A stretch of 5,773 nucleotides of DNA, from NCBI GenBank assembly GCA_003232015.1, contig QIKU01000098.1, positions 1 to 5,773 of the forward strand. The letters are read 5' to 3'. This document shows positions 1-5,773 of the stretch, piece by piece (the first letter of the stretch is position 1; the number at the start of each line of letters is the position of its first letter). Position numbers and translations under genes: made by a program. Below the pieces are notes generated by a model. It worked only from the letters and a program-made list of their open reading frames with translations, made no database searches and was not told where the DNA came from. The DNA is from Gammaproteobacteria bacterium (GTDB lineage Bacteria > Pseudomonadota > Gammaproteobacteria > UBA6429).

Positions 1-57
1 CTTTCGATTTAGTATATTCTTATTCATATAGTATTCGAACCCTCGATGAAAATATAT

Positions 58-134
58 CAGCGGGTTTGACGAGCGGCTTTGCCGCGAAGAATATCGTTGT
101 ACAACGATGGCCCCGAAGGGGTGAGGCCATAGGC
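58..134. repeat. GC-rich hairpin cluster, possible dispersed intergenic repeat
   Basis: Three foldable elements sit side by side. GCGGC-TTT-GCCGC is at 73-85. The perfect 16-bp palindrome ATCGTTGTACAACGAT is at 93-108. A composite hairpin has arms ATGGCC (107-112) and GGCCAT (125-130), with CCCC-GAA-GGGG (111-121) inside. On the minus-strand RNA the last gives a C(UUCG)G tetraloop. Bases 61-130 contain 41 G or C of 70, well above the AT-rich surroundings. The composition and dense symmetry resemble REP- or MITE-like repeats, and it lies after the operon's last gene, where it could also stabilise or end the mRNA. Repeat status needs other copies in the genome, which cannot be seen here. Confidence 0.4.
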
Positions 135-170
135 TGAATAATCCTCTTTCTCCGCTAAAATCATATAAGT

Positions 171-197
171 GTCTGGTCATTTGACCGGGTGTTTTTT
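171..197 (+). terminator. Candidate intrinsic terminator for plus-strand transcription from the left
   Basis: Bases 171-178 pair with 183-190 around an ATTT loop. The five Watson-Crick pairs are joined by three G-U pairs, at 171/190, 172/189 and 174/187. A run of six T (192-197) follows one base later. The G-U pairs become A-C mismatches in the minus-strand RNA, which also has no T-run after the hairpin, so the signal favours the plus strand. Its T-run overlaps the kinase stop codon, which implies a convergent transcript coming from left of the window. Confidence 0.4.
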
Positions 198-3100
198 ATT
201 CCACTGTGAGTACTTGCTCAATAACCTGTTTCATTTTTTCTCGATTAAAATCTTTTTCTATGGCTGCATCAAAGCCATGTTGCTGGCAGTTTGTCATTTC
301 AGGGCTGCCGGAATTACCACTTGATACAATAAGCTTTGCATGCGGATCAATTTCTCGTATCTTCTGTGCTATTTCTTTTCCGTTTATGCTGCCGGGAATA
401 GTTAAGTCCATTATAACGGCAGCAAAAGGGCAGTTGTTTTCAAGTGATTGTTGGTATAGCGTTATTGCTTCATCTCCGTCACAGGAGGAGACAGCTTGAT
501 AACCCAGCTTTTCTAAATTAAGTTTAAATAATTCACATATATCTTCTTCATCATCCACGAGTAATATAGTTTGCATATTGGGTATTTCTTCTGTTTCCTG
601 TTTGTTGGTTTCGCGTAACAGATGGTGAACACGGGTAAGTAAGGTGTCAGATGTATAGGGTTTAAAGAGTATATTTTTTTCCAGTATTGGGTTGGCTTCT
701 ATATGGTGCCGGTTATCTGCAAAACCACTGACCATTTGAATTTTAACCTGAGGGTAATGCTGCTGTACATAAGACGCGAGCTGGTAACCATCCATGTTAG
801 GCATAATAACGTCGGTTATAATTAAATCAACAGATTCTTTATTGAGTAATTTAATCGCTTGTTGTCCATCACTGGCAGTGAACACGTTAAAGCCAAATGA
901 AACCAGTATAGTGTGAGCAAGTTCTCTTATTGTTTCTTCATCATCTACGACGAGCAAGGTTGCATTGACTGGCATTTCTTTGTGATTTGTATAGCTGTCA
1001 GGTATTTCTGATTTAGTGGCAACCTGTGTGCTTTTTGGAAAATAAAGAACAAACCGACTACCATGCCCAAGTTCGGAGTAGACGTGGATTGCACCATTGC
1101 TGCGTTGCATAAATCCATATACCTGGCTTAAGCCCAGCCCGGTGCCTCGGTGGCCTTTGGTGGTGAAGAAAGGATCAAATATTCTCTGCTTTGTTTCATC
1201 ACTCATACCATGACCTGTATCAGAAAAACTAAGTGATATGTATTCCCCTGGTTTTAGTTTTAGCAAGTGTGCATCGACAGGTTGGATCTGTTCATTGTGT
1301 GTTTTTATTGTCAGTTGGCCGCCACCTTCAATCGCATGCATCGCATTAATGCAAATATTAAGAATAGTGTCTTCCAGTTCATCTTCATCAATTGATATTG
1401 GCCATAAATCTTCTGCAAGTTCATATTTAAGTTTGATTCGAGCGGTAAGACTTTTCTTGAGTATATTTATTTCATCTTCTAATAAAGTATTTACATTGAT
1501 AACTTTTGTGTCAGCCGGTTTTTGTCGGGCAAAGGATAAAAGTTTCTTAGTGAGTTTGCTGCCGCGTTCACCTGCACGATGGATCTCATTTGCATATTTT
1601 GCCAGTTTTGGCTGTTCGCTTAGCTTGTCCTCTAATAAAGCCGCATAACCAAGAATAACCCCCAGCATATTGTTATAGTCGTGTGCGATACCGCCAGTGA
1701 GTTTACCTAGTGCATCCATCTTCTGGCTGCGGCGCAGTGTCTCTTCTATCTGGATTTGTTGCGTAATATCCTGAATAGTGCCTGTTGAGCGTATTGGACC
1801 ACCTTCATTATTATAAAATGTTCGACCTCGCTCCTCGACATGCTTGATTCTTCCATCCGGCATGCGTAAGCGGTGAATTATTGTATATGGTATTTTGTTT
1901 TGTATGGATTCGTTGTAAGTTACATTGACTTTTTTACGGTCATCGGGATGAATTGTGTTAATAAATGTTTCGTAGGTTGCTGTAAATTTATCGGGGTCAA
2001 TTTCAAAAATACGGTAGGTTTCATCTGACCATTTTAGAACGTTGTTTATTAAATCCAGTTCCCAATTACCAATGTGTGTCATACGTTGTGCTTCGGCGAG
2101 TTGCTGTTCGCTAATGCGCACGGCGGCTTCTGCTTCTTTGCGTTCTGTTATATCGGTTATACTGCCTATATAGCCAATAATTTCGCCGCTTTCATTTTTA
2201 TTTGCTTGTGCTATGCCTAATACCCAGTAATCATTGTCGCCTTGTTGAAAGCGATATTCACATTTAAAGGGGATGTCTTCGGTTATTAATTTCTCCCAGT
2301 TACTAAAAACACGCTGCCGATCATCTGGATGCAACGTTTTTGTCCAGCCATCATTACTCGCATCTTCCGCGGCAACACCGGTAATTTCACTCCATTTGGC
2401 ATTAACATATAAACACCGCCCTTCTTCATTAGTGTAATAAATGCCGACCGGTGCGATGGTTGCAAGTGCCTGATATTTTTGTTCACTAATATTAGCGGCT
2501 TGACGTAATTTATATTGCTCTGTTACATCATTAAATACGAGCACCATACCTAATATAGTGTTGCCATCTTTTATTGGTGCTGCTGAATCGGCAATTTTAT
2601 AATGTGCGCCGTCTTTGGCTATTAATGTGGTGTGATTACTCAGATGTACCGTTTCGCCATTAGCCATGACTTTATCAATGGGGTTTTTAATGGGCTCATG
2701 TGTTATGGCATTAATAACGGTGAATATCTTTTTCACAGATAGCCCATGAGCTTCGTTAATTGACCAGCCTGTGAGTTTCTCCGCGACTGGATTCATGCGG
2801 GTGACATTTCCTTCTTTATCAGTTGTGATCACGGCATCACCAATACTGTCCAGTGTTTGTGCAAGGTATTGTCGTTGTTGATTGACTTCGTTAACTTGCT
2901 CTCGGAAACGGATATGCATTTCATTAATAGAATCGACAAGGGTATCGAATTCATCAGCTTTTTTGGGAGCTCTGTCGAGATGCAGCGGCTTGCGGGTTAA
3001 TAGCAGGTTATGTGTTTTTATAAATTCTGAAATACGTGTCAGGTGCCGTGTAATTAAATGATAAAACAAAAAATAGATAAAAATAGCTACCAGTGATGTC

Positions 3101-3570
3101 TTTATGGCATTGGATATGAGAATAATCCAGACCTTGTCATAGAGTCGCTGATAGACCCCGTTTAGACTGACTATAGCGGTAAGCTGGCCTATATTCAGAT
3201 TACGGTTGAGGTGTCGGTAGTTTATCGGGTAGCTGCGCTGGATTATGTTGCCATTGGTTTTGTTACCGGCTTGTGCCCAAATTTGATCGCCATCTCTTAC
3301 TTCAACATATTGCATATCCCGTATTTTAAGAATACCTTCAATATTTGTTGTTAATAGTTTTCTGTTTGAAGCCCATAATGCTGCTGTAATACTGTTTAAA
3401 TGGATAGTTTCAATCTGTTCCAGTTCAGAATGAATGAGATCAATATCCGTATTATAGTCGCGGTAAAGTTGTAACGCCGTTATTAACAGTGTAATAACGG
3501 TACTGAACAATACCGTATATATAATCAGACGGCGCGCAAGGGGGGATTTTGCGGGTTGAATGTTAAACAT
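196..3570 (-). CDS. Membrane hybrid histidine kinase: periplasmic domain, HAMP-like linker, three PAS, HisKA/HATPase, two receivers
   Basis: This 1124-residue inner-membrane sensor kinase has TM1 at about 15-35, a periplasmic loop 36-147 and TM2 at about 148-170. The loop contains ALWASN followed by EGILKIRDMQYVEV, a pattern recurring in bacterial sensors. A HAMP-like linker (about 171-225, with DEFDTLVDSINEM) follows, then PAS1 (about 235-352), PAS2 with PAC (about 361-478) and a PAS_3-like PAS3 (about 487-604). The transmitter is of the HK4 class: H630 in GGIAHDYNN, N-box N742, G1 DTGHGM 784-789, F-box IFDPFFTTK 797-805 and G2 GTGLGL 809-814. REC1 (about 871-985) has D876-D877, D920, S948 and K970-P971. 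REC2 (about 1000-1122) has D1006-D1007, D1055 in MDLTIPG, S1084 and K1106, but D1107 stands where proline is usual. There is no HPt domain. The start ATG lies 5 nt after the preceding TGA, with no visible Shine-Dalgarno, so it is probably translated by coupling. An in-frame TGA at 3601-3603 limits upstream starts. The probable target is the REC-EAL protein of the same operon. Confidence 0.95.
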   Translation of the reverse strand: MFNIQPAKSPLARRLIIYTVLFSTVITLLITALQLYRDYNTDIDLIHSELEQIETIHLNSITAALWASNRKLLTTNIEGILKIRDMQYVEVRDGDQIWAQAGNKTNGNIIQRSYPINYRHLNRNLNIGQLTAIVSLNGVYQRLYDKVWIILISNAIKTSLVAIFIYFLFYHLITRHLTRISEFIKTHNLLLTRKPLHLDRAPKKADEFDTLVDSINEMHIRFREQVNEVNQQRQYLAQTLDSIGDAVITTDKEGNVTRMNPVAEKLTGWSINEAHGLSVKKIFTVINAITHEPIKNPIDKVMANGETVHLSNHTTLIAKDGAHYKIADSAAPIKDGNTILGMVLVFNDVTEQYKLRQAANISEQKYQALATIAPVGIYYTNEEGRCLYVNAKWSEITGVAAEDASNDGWTKTLHPDDRQRVFSNWEKLITEDIPFKCEYRFQQGDNDYWVLGIAQANKNESGEIIGYIGSITDITERKEAEAAVRISEQQLAEAQRMTHIGNWELDLINNVLKWSDETYRIFEIDPDKFTATYETFINTIHPDDRKKVNVTYNESIQNKIPYTIIHRLRMPDGRIKHVEERGRTFYNNEGGPIRSTGTIQDITQQIQIEETLRRSQKMDALGKLTGGIAHDYNNMLGVILGYAALLEDKLSEQPKLAKYANEIHRAGERGSKLTKKLLSFARQKPADTKVINVNTLLEDEINILKKSLTARIKLKYELAEDLWPISIDEDELEDTILNICINAMHAIEGGGQLTIKTHNEQIQPVDAHLLKLKPGEYISLSFSDTGHGMSDETKQRIFDPFFTTKGHRGTGLGLSQVYGFMQRSNGAIHVYSELGHGSRFVLYFPKSTQVATKSEIPDSYTNHKEMPVNATLLVVDDEETIRELAHTILVSFGFNVFTASDGQQAIKLLNKESVDLIITDVIMPNMDGYQLASYVQQHYPQVKIQMVSGFADNRHHIEANPILEKNILFKPYTSDTLLTRVHHLLRETNKQETEEIPNMQTILLVDDEEDICELFKLNLEKLGYQAVSSCDGDEAITLYQQSLENNCPFAAVIMDLTIPGSINGKEIAQKIREIDPHAKLIVSSGNSGSPEMTNCQQHGFDAAIEKDFNREKMKQVIEQVLTVE

Positions 3571-3575
3571 AGTAT

Positions 3576-4337
3576 TCAGGGTATAAGTGGTTTTAATATT
3601 TCATTAAACATTTTTTCTATCGTACCATCATGTTTCATACTTTTAATTTTGGCAGCCAGTAATGGAACCAGTTTTTGATGTTTTTTGTGCAAGTAAGTGT
3701 ATAAAGGGGTGCTCATTAGCGGTGGTTCCAGTAGCTTGATATCGGTTATCCTGGATTTTTTCAAGTAGCCTAGCCCGGCCCAACGCTCATAACCCACAAA
3801 GTCAGCACGATTTTTTTTCAGCATCGTGAACATTTGTTCTACATTGTCAGTTTTAATCAGGTTCGCTTTTTTGCTTAAATTTATTTCAAATATTTTCCAT
3901 CCTGTAATAATAGACACTGAGTGTGAGCCAATACTGTTCCAGCCTCGTACTTTAAATGATTTTAAATTTTTGGCAAATAGCACCACGTCCATATCCATTA
4001 TTTTTTCTGGCACCTGAATCAGATTGGGGTATTTTTTTTGTAAGCCATTAATGCGCAGCAGGTCACCATCGTCAAAGCCTTTGTTTGCATTAATCAGGGC
4101 TCGTTCTGCGGGTAGGCGAACGGTTTCCAGTTTGTAACCAATGCGCCTGAACGCTTCGCCCAGAACTTTATCACCAAAGCCAGTTTGGGCGTCGTTGCTA
4201 ATGGGGTGACTAAAGCCTGTATTAATCACAATGCGTTGTTGGGCAAAAGCAGCGGTGCCTGTAAAGTAAAACAACAGGCTGAGTATTAATTGAATAAAGA
4301 GACTTGAAGATATTAAGTTATTTTCAATAGTATTCAT
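3576..4337 (-). CDS. Periplasmic substrate-binding-like protein (SBP_bac_3 / PBP2 type), probable ligand sensor of the operon
   Basis: This 253-residue secreted protein has a signal peptide with a hydrophobic core at about 12-29 and a signal peptidase I site AFA|QQ, cut after A32. No lipobox cysteine is present, so the mature ~221-residue protein should be soluble in the periplasm. The mature part follows the small type-2 binding-protein pattern: an N-terminal strand RIVINTGF, an amphipathic RRIGY helix, LPAERAL at about 75-81, then ANKG-x-DDGDLLRI (about 84-96) and PNLIQVPE (about 104-111). The C-terminal helix ends in the usual M-x-x-DGTI-x-x-M form (about 234-243). Solitary proteins of this type are often annotated as amino-acid transporter components, but no permease or ATPase lies nearby. 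Its place between a REC-EAL gene and a hybrid kinase suggests a sensing role instead. It starts 3 nt after the previous stop, with a weak GGGA site 7 nt before ATG, so translation is probably coupled. The ligand cannot be told from sequence. Another possibility is a transport protein whose partners are elsewhere. Confidence 0.9.
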   Translation of the reverse strand: MNTIENNLISSSLFIQLILSLLFYFTGTAAFAQQRIVINTGFSHPISNDAQTGFGDKVLGEAFRRIGYKLETVRLPAERALINANKGFDDGDLLRINGLQKKYPNLIQVPEKIMDMDVVLFAKNLKSFKVRGWNSIGSHSVSIITGWKIFEINLSKKANLIKTDNVEQMFTMLKKNRADFVGYERWAGLGYLKKSRITDIKLLEPPLMSTPLYTYLHKKHQKLVPLLAAKIKSMKHDGTIEKMFNEILKPLIP

Positions 4338-4340
4338 TTT

Positions 4341-5510
4341 TTATTCCCGATTGTTTATCCATTGAATAAGTGCATCGTCATGCATGGGTTTTGCTATTAG
4401 ATAACCTTGTGCGATATCACAACCCAGTGTTTGCAGTTCATTCCATATTTCCTGGGTTTCAACACCCTCTGCAACCAGTCTCATTCCCAGCATCTGGCCG
4501 AGCATGATGCATATTTTTACAATAACCATTGCCTCGCTGTCTTCCAGCATTTGCATGATAAAACTTTGATCAATTTTAAGTTCTGTAAAGGGCATTTTAT
4601 ATAAATGTGTCAGGGATGAATAACCCGTGCCAAAGTCATCAATGGATAAGGCAAAGCCTTTCATTCTTAAGCGATTGAGCACATCCAGTGACGAAGTAAG
4701 ATCGCCCATAACCGCATTTTCTGTAATTTCCAGGGTGATTTTTTTGGGATCAATCGCGTGTTTATCGGTAAGTTCTTTTAATTGTTCAGGTAAGCTTAAA
4801 CTGGTAATGTTTTCTGCGGAGACATTAATAGAAACATTAATATTAATACCTTCGGCTTGCCAGTGCCGGGATTGCTCAACGGCTAAGCGAATTACTTCTT
4901 CTGTTAAGGGTTCAATTAAGCCGCTTTGTTCAGCGAGGCCAATAAATTGATCCGGATAAATAATGCCATCTTCAGGACTTTGCCAGCGTACCAGGGCTTC
5001 TACGCCATGTAAGGCCCCTGTTTTCATATTAATTTGTGGCTGGTAATAAAGTACTAGCTGGTGCTGGTGAATGGCTTGCTCCAGTTCAAGGGCAGAAACT
5101 GAATTTTTCGTAAGTGCTGGTTGTTGTATTTGTTCAGATTGTGGTTTTATATTATTGAGTGTTGCAGCAAATTCCTGAATGGACATGGGCTTTGTTAAAC
5201 TGGCTAAAACCTTAAAGCGATGAGCTTCGGCCAGTTGTTGTGCTGAATGCAATACGCGTGAATCAAAACCACTGACCAGGATGAGTAACAGGTTGATTTT
5301 TCTTTTGGCCAGTGCTCGGATAACTTCAATGCCATCCATTTCCGGCATATTAAGATCCAGAACTAAAACACTGCCCTGTAATATATTATCTTGCAGAAAG
5401 GTGATGGGATTTTGCTCGGCCGTGACTTCCCAGCCAATATTGGATGCAACTTCGGCGAGCAATGTTGCATATTGCTCATCGTCATCAAGAATATAAAGTT
5501 TTAGTGCCAT
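4341..5510 (-). CDS. REC-EAL response regulator, predicted c-di-GMP phosphodiesterase (RocR-like)
   Basis: This 389-residue cytoplasmic protein has an N-terminal receiver (about 3-122), a polar linker rich in Gln (about 123-138) and a C-terminal EAL domain (about 139-386). The receiver is complete: acidic pocket D9-D11, phospho-acceptor D52 in LVLDLNMPEMDG, S80 and K107 before P108. The EAL domain also looks catalytically intact: E171-A172-L173, N229, E261 in LEITE, D291-D292 in DDFGTGYSS, K312 in LKID, E348 in AEGVE and Q368 in QGY. It should therefore hydrolyse c-di-GMP to pGpG, with activity set by phosphorylation. There is no GGDEF and no C-terminal DNA-binding domain, so it matches RocR/PvrR (similar length) rather than VieA, which carries an extra HTH. 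The ATG is fixed by an in-frame TAA at 5517-5519 only two codons upstream; the ribosome site is weak. It is the first gene of the operon and the likely output of the kinase at 196-3570. Domains and residues are seen directly; the activity and partner are inferred. Confidence 0.95.
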   Translation of the reverse strand: MALKLYILDDDEQYATLLAEVASNIGWEVTAEQNPITFLQDNILQGSVLVLDLNMPEMDGIEVIRALAKRKINLLLILVSGFDSRVLHSAQQLAEAHRFKVLASLTKPMSIQEFAATLNNIKPQSEQIQQPALTKNSVSALELEQAIHQHQLVLYYQPQINMKTGALHGVEALVRWQSPEDGIIYPDQFIGLAEQSGLIEPLTEEVIRLAVEQSRHWQAEGININVSINVSAENITSLSLPEQLKELTDKHAIDPKKITLEITENAVMGDLTSSLDVLNRLRMKGFALSIDDFGTGYSSLTHLYKMPFTELKIDQSFIMQMLEDSEAMVIVKICIMLGQMLGMRLVAEGVETQEIWNELQTLGCDIAQGYLIAKPMHDDALIQWINNRE

Positions 5511-5582
5511 AACCCATTAATTTTTAATTCTTTTGTTTAAGCCTAACATGAATGTCCTGTTTAGCCAGAACGTAGGGAGTTT

Positions 5583-5606
5583 AATAAAGGGGAATTTTTC
5601 TTTATT
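5583..5606 (-). repeat. 7-bp inverted repeat at the predicted 5' end of the operon mRNA
   Basis: AATAAAG (5583-5589) and CTTTATT (5600-5606) form a perfect inverted repeat with a 10-nt spacer. If transcription starts near 5605, this would fold as an AU-rich hairpin at the very 5' end of the leader and might protect the mRNA. The stem is weak and the site may be chance in AT-rich sequence. Confidence 0.25.
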
Positions 5607-5611
5607 GTACT

Positions 5612-5620
5612 ATTTTAGCA
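5612..5620 (-). promoter_or_regulatory. Candidate extended -10 promoter of the operon
   Basis: On the minus strand the bases read TGCTAAAAT, a TGn extension followed by TAAAAT (5 of 6 matches to the sigma70 -10). There is no convincing -35 box 16-18 bp upstream, which is tolerable for an extended -10 promoter and would fit activator dependence. Transcription would start near 5605 and leave a leader of about 95 nt. A second, overlapping possibility is TACAAT (5604-5609) with a poor TTAAAT 18 bp upstream. This is pattern matching only. Confidence 0.35.
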
Positions 5621-5636
5621 TATCTGGATTTAAGGG

Positions 5637-5677
5637 GTAGAATGTAGTTAGTCTAGGGACTTTTTGTGGTATTCTAC
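5637..5677. promoter_or_regulatory. Nested inverted repeat, possible operator of the operon
   Basis: A perfect 7-bp inverted repeat, GTAGAAT (5637-5643) and ATTCTAC (5671-5677), encloses a smaller one, AGTC-N4-GACT (5650-5661). The two dyads share nearly the same centre, at 5657 and 5655.5. The site lies just upstream of the candidate -10, with its centre about 50 bp before the predicted start, which is where many activators bind. The repeats are seen directly; the role as a regulator site is inferred, and no particular regulator family is recognised. Confidence 0.35.
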
Positions 5678-5689
5678 GCGCGATAAAAC

Positions 5690-5708
5690 TCAGGTATATA
5701 CCCCCTGA
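5690..5708. repeat. Small dyad containing the palindrome GGTATATACC
   Basis: A perfect 10-bp palindrome, GGTATATACC (5693-5702), overlaps a 5-bp inverted repeat TCAGG (5690-5694) / CCTGA (5704-5708). It lies between the operon's candidate operator and the candidate plus-strand promoter, so a regulator bound here could act on either. The symmetry is seen directly; any function is inferred. Confidence 0.25.
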
Positions 5709-5717
5709 TTTTGTTAT

Positions 5718-5745
5718 TTGCCACTATTTATTTTAATGGTATAAC
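5718..5745 (+). promoter_or_regulatory. Candidate sigma70 promoter reading rightward out of the window
   Basis: TTGCCA (5718-5723) is followed after 16 bp by TATAAC (5740-5745), and the -10 carries a TGn extension (TGGTATAAC, 5737-5745). This is the best promoter-like match in the intergenic region. It points away from the operon, so a divergent gene probably begins beyond position 5773. The direct repeat ATGGTA (5736-5741 and 5752-5757) overlaps the -10 and the start region. Confidence 0.4.
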
Positions 5746-5773
5746 CAGTTTATGGTAGTTTGTATGGGTTCCC

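Noticed and set aside
33..50. tRNA-like TTCGAA motif, resembling a T-loop on the minus strand
   Set aside because: The flanking bases do not pair as a T-stem, and no acceptor, D or anticodon arms could be found.
206..499. 97-codon plus-strand open frame at the end of the kinase gene
   Set aside because: It is a shadow of the REC2 coding sequence, with low-complexity Ser/Cys-rich translation and no independent support.
1238..1648. 136-codon plus-strand open frame inside the kinase gene
   Set aside because: It lies antisense to the HisKA/HATPase region, whose motifs are all intact on the minus strand. Its product is Ser-rich and resembles no family.
2286..2486. 66-codon minus-strand open frame in another frame within the PAS2 region
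   Set aside because: It fully overlaps a well-supported PAS domain and has no recognisable content.
3569..4336. Shared 10-mer ATAGTATTCA at the start of both the kinase (3569-3578) and binding-protein (4327-4336) genes
   Set aside because: Repeated 10-mers are expected by chance in a window of this size, and the two copies are placed differently relative to the start codons.
4627..4950. 107-codon plus-strand open frame opposite the EAL domain
   Set aside because: It is antisense to conserved EAL motifs and is a product of codon bias.

Overview
The window carries one compact three-gene signalling operon, entirely on the minus strand, that runs from about 5510 down to 196. Its style suggests a gammaproteobacterium of fairly low GC: an AT-rich genome, an HK4-type hybrid kinase with an AHDYNN H-box, a RocR/VieA-like REC-EAL protein and a small SBP_bac_3-like periplasmic protein. 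I cannot name the species.

Layout from right to left, in the direction of transcription. The 263-base region 5511-5773 has no gene. It holds a probable extended -10 promoter for the operon, a nested inverted repeat just upstream of it that could be an operator, a second small dyad, and a good sigma70-type promoter on the plus strand firing out of the window. Then come a REC-EAL response regulator (4341-5510, predicted c-di-GMP phosphodiesterase), a secreted soluble substrate-binding-like protein (3576-4337), and a large membrane hybrid histidine kinase with three PAS domains and two receivers (196-3570). The gaps between the genes are 3 and 5 nt. The left 195 bases hold a GC-rich cluster of hairpins that looks like a dispersed repeat, and a hairpin plus T-run that would terminate plus-strand transcription.

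Inferred working model: the periplasmic protein binds a small ligand and reports it to the ~110-residue periplasmic domain of the kinase. The kinase passes phosphate to its own receivers and to the REC-EAL protein, whose EAL domain lowers c-di-GMP. This resembles a split version of the BvgS/RocS1/VieS-type sensors, in which the binding-protein domains are fused into the kinase. It also resembles LuxP-LuxQ pairs, where a free binding protein serves a hybrid kinase. No transporter permease, HPt protein or GGDEF domain is present in the window.
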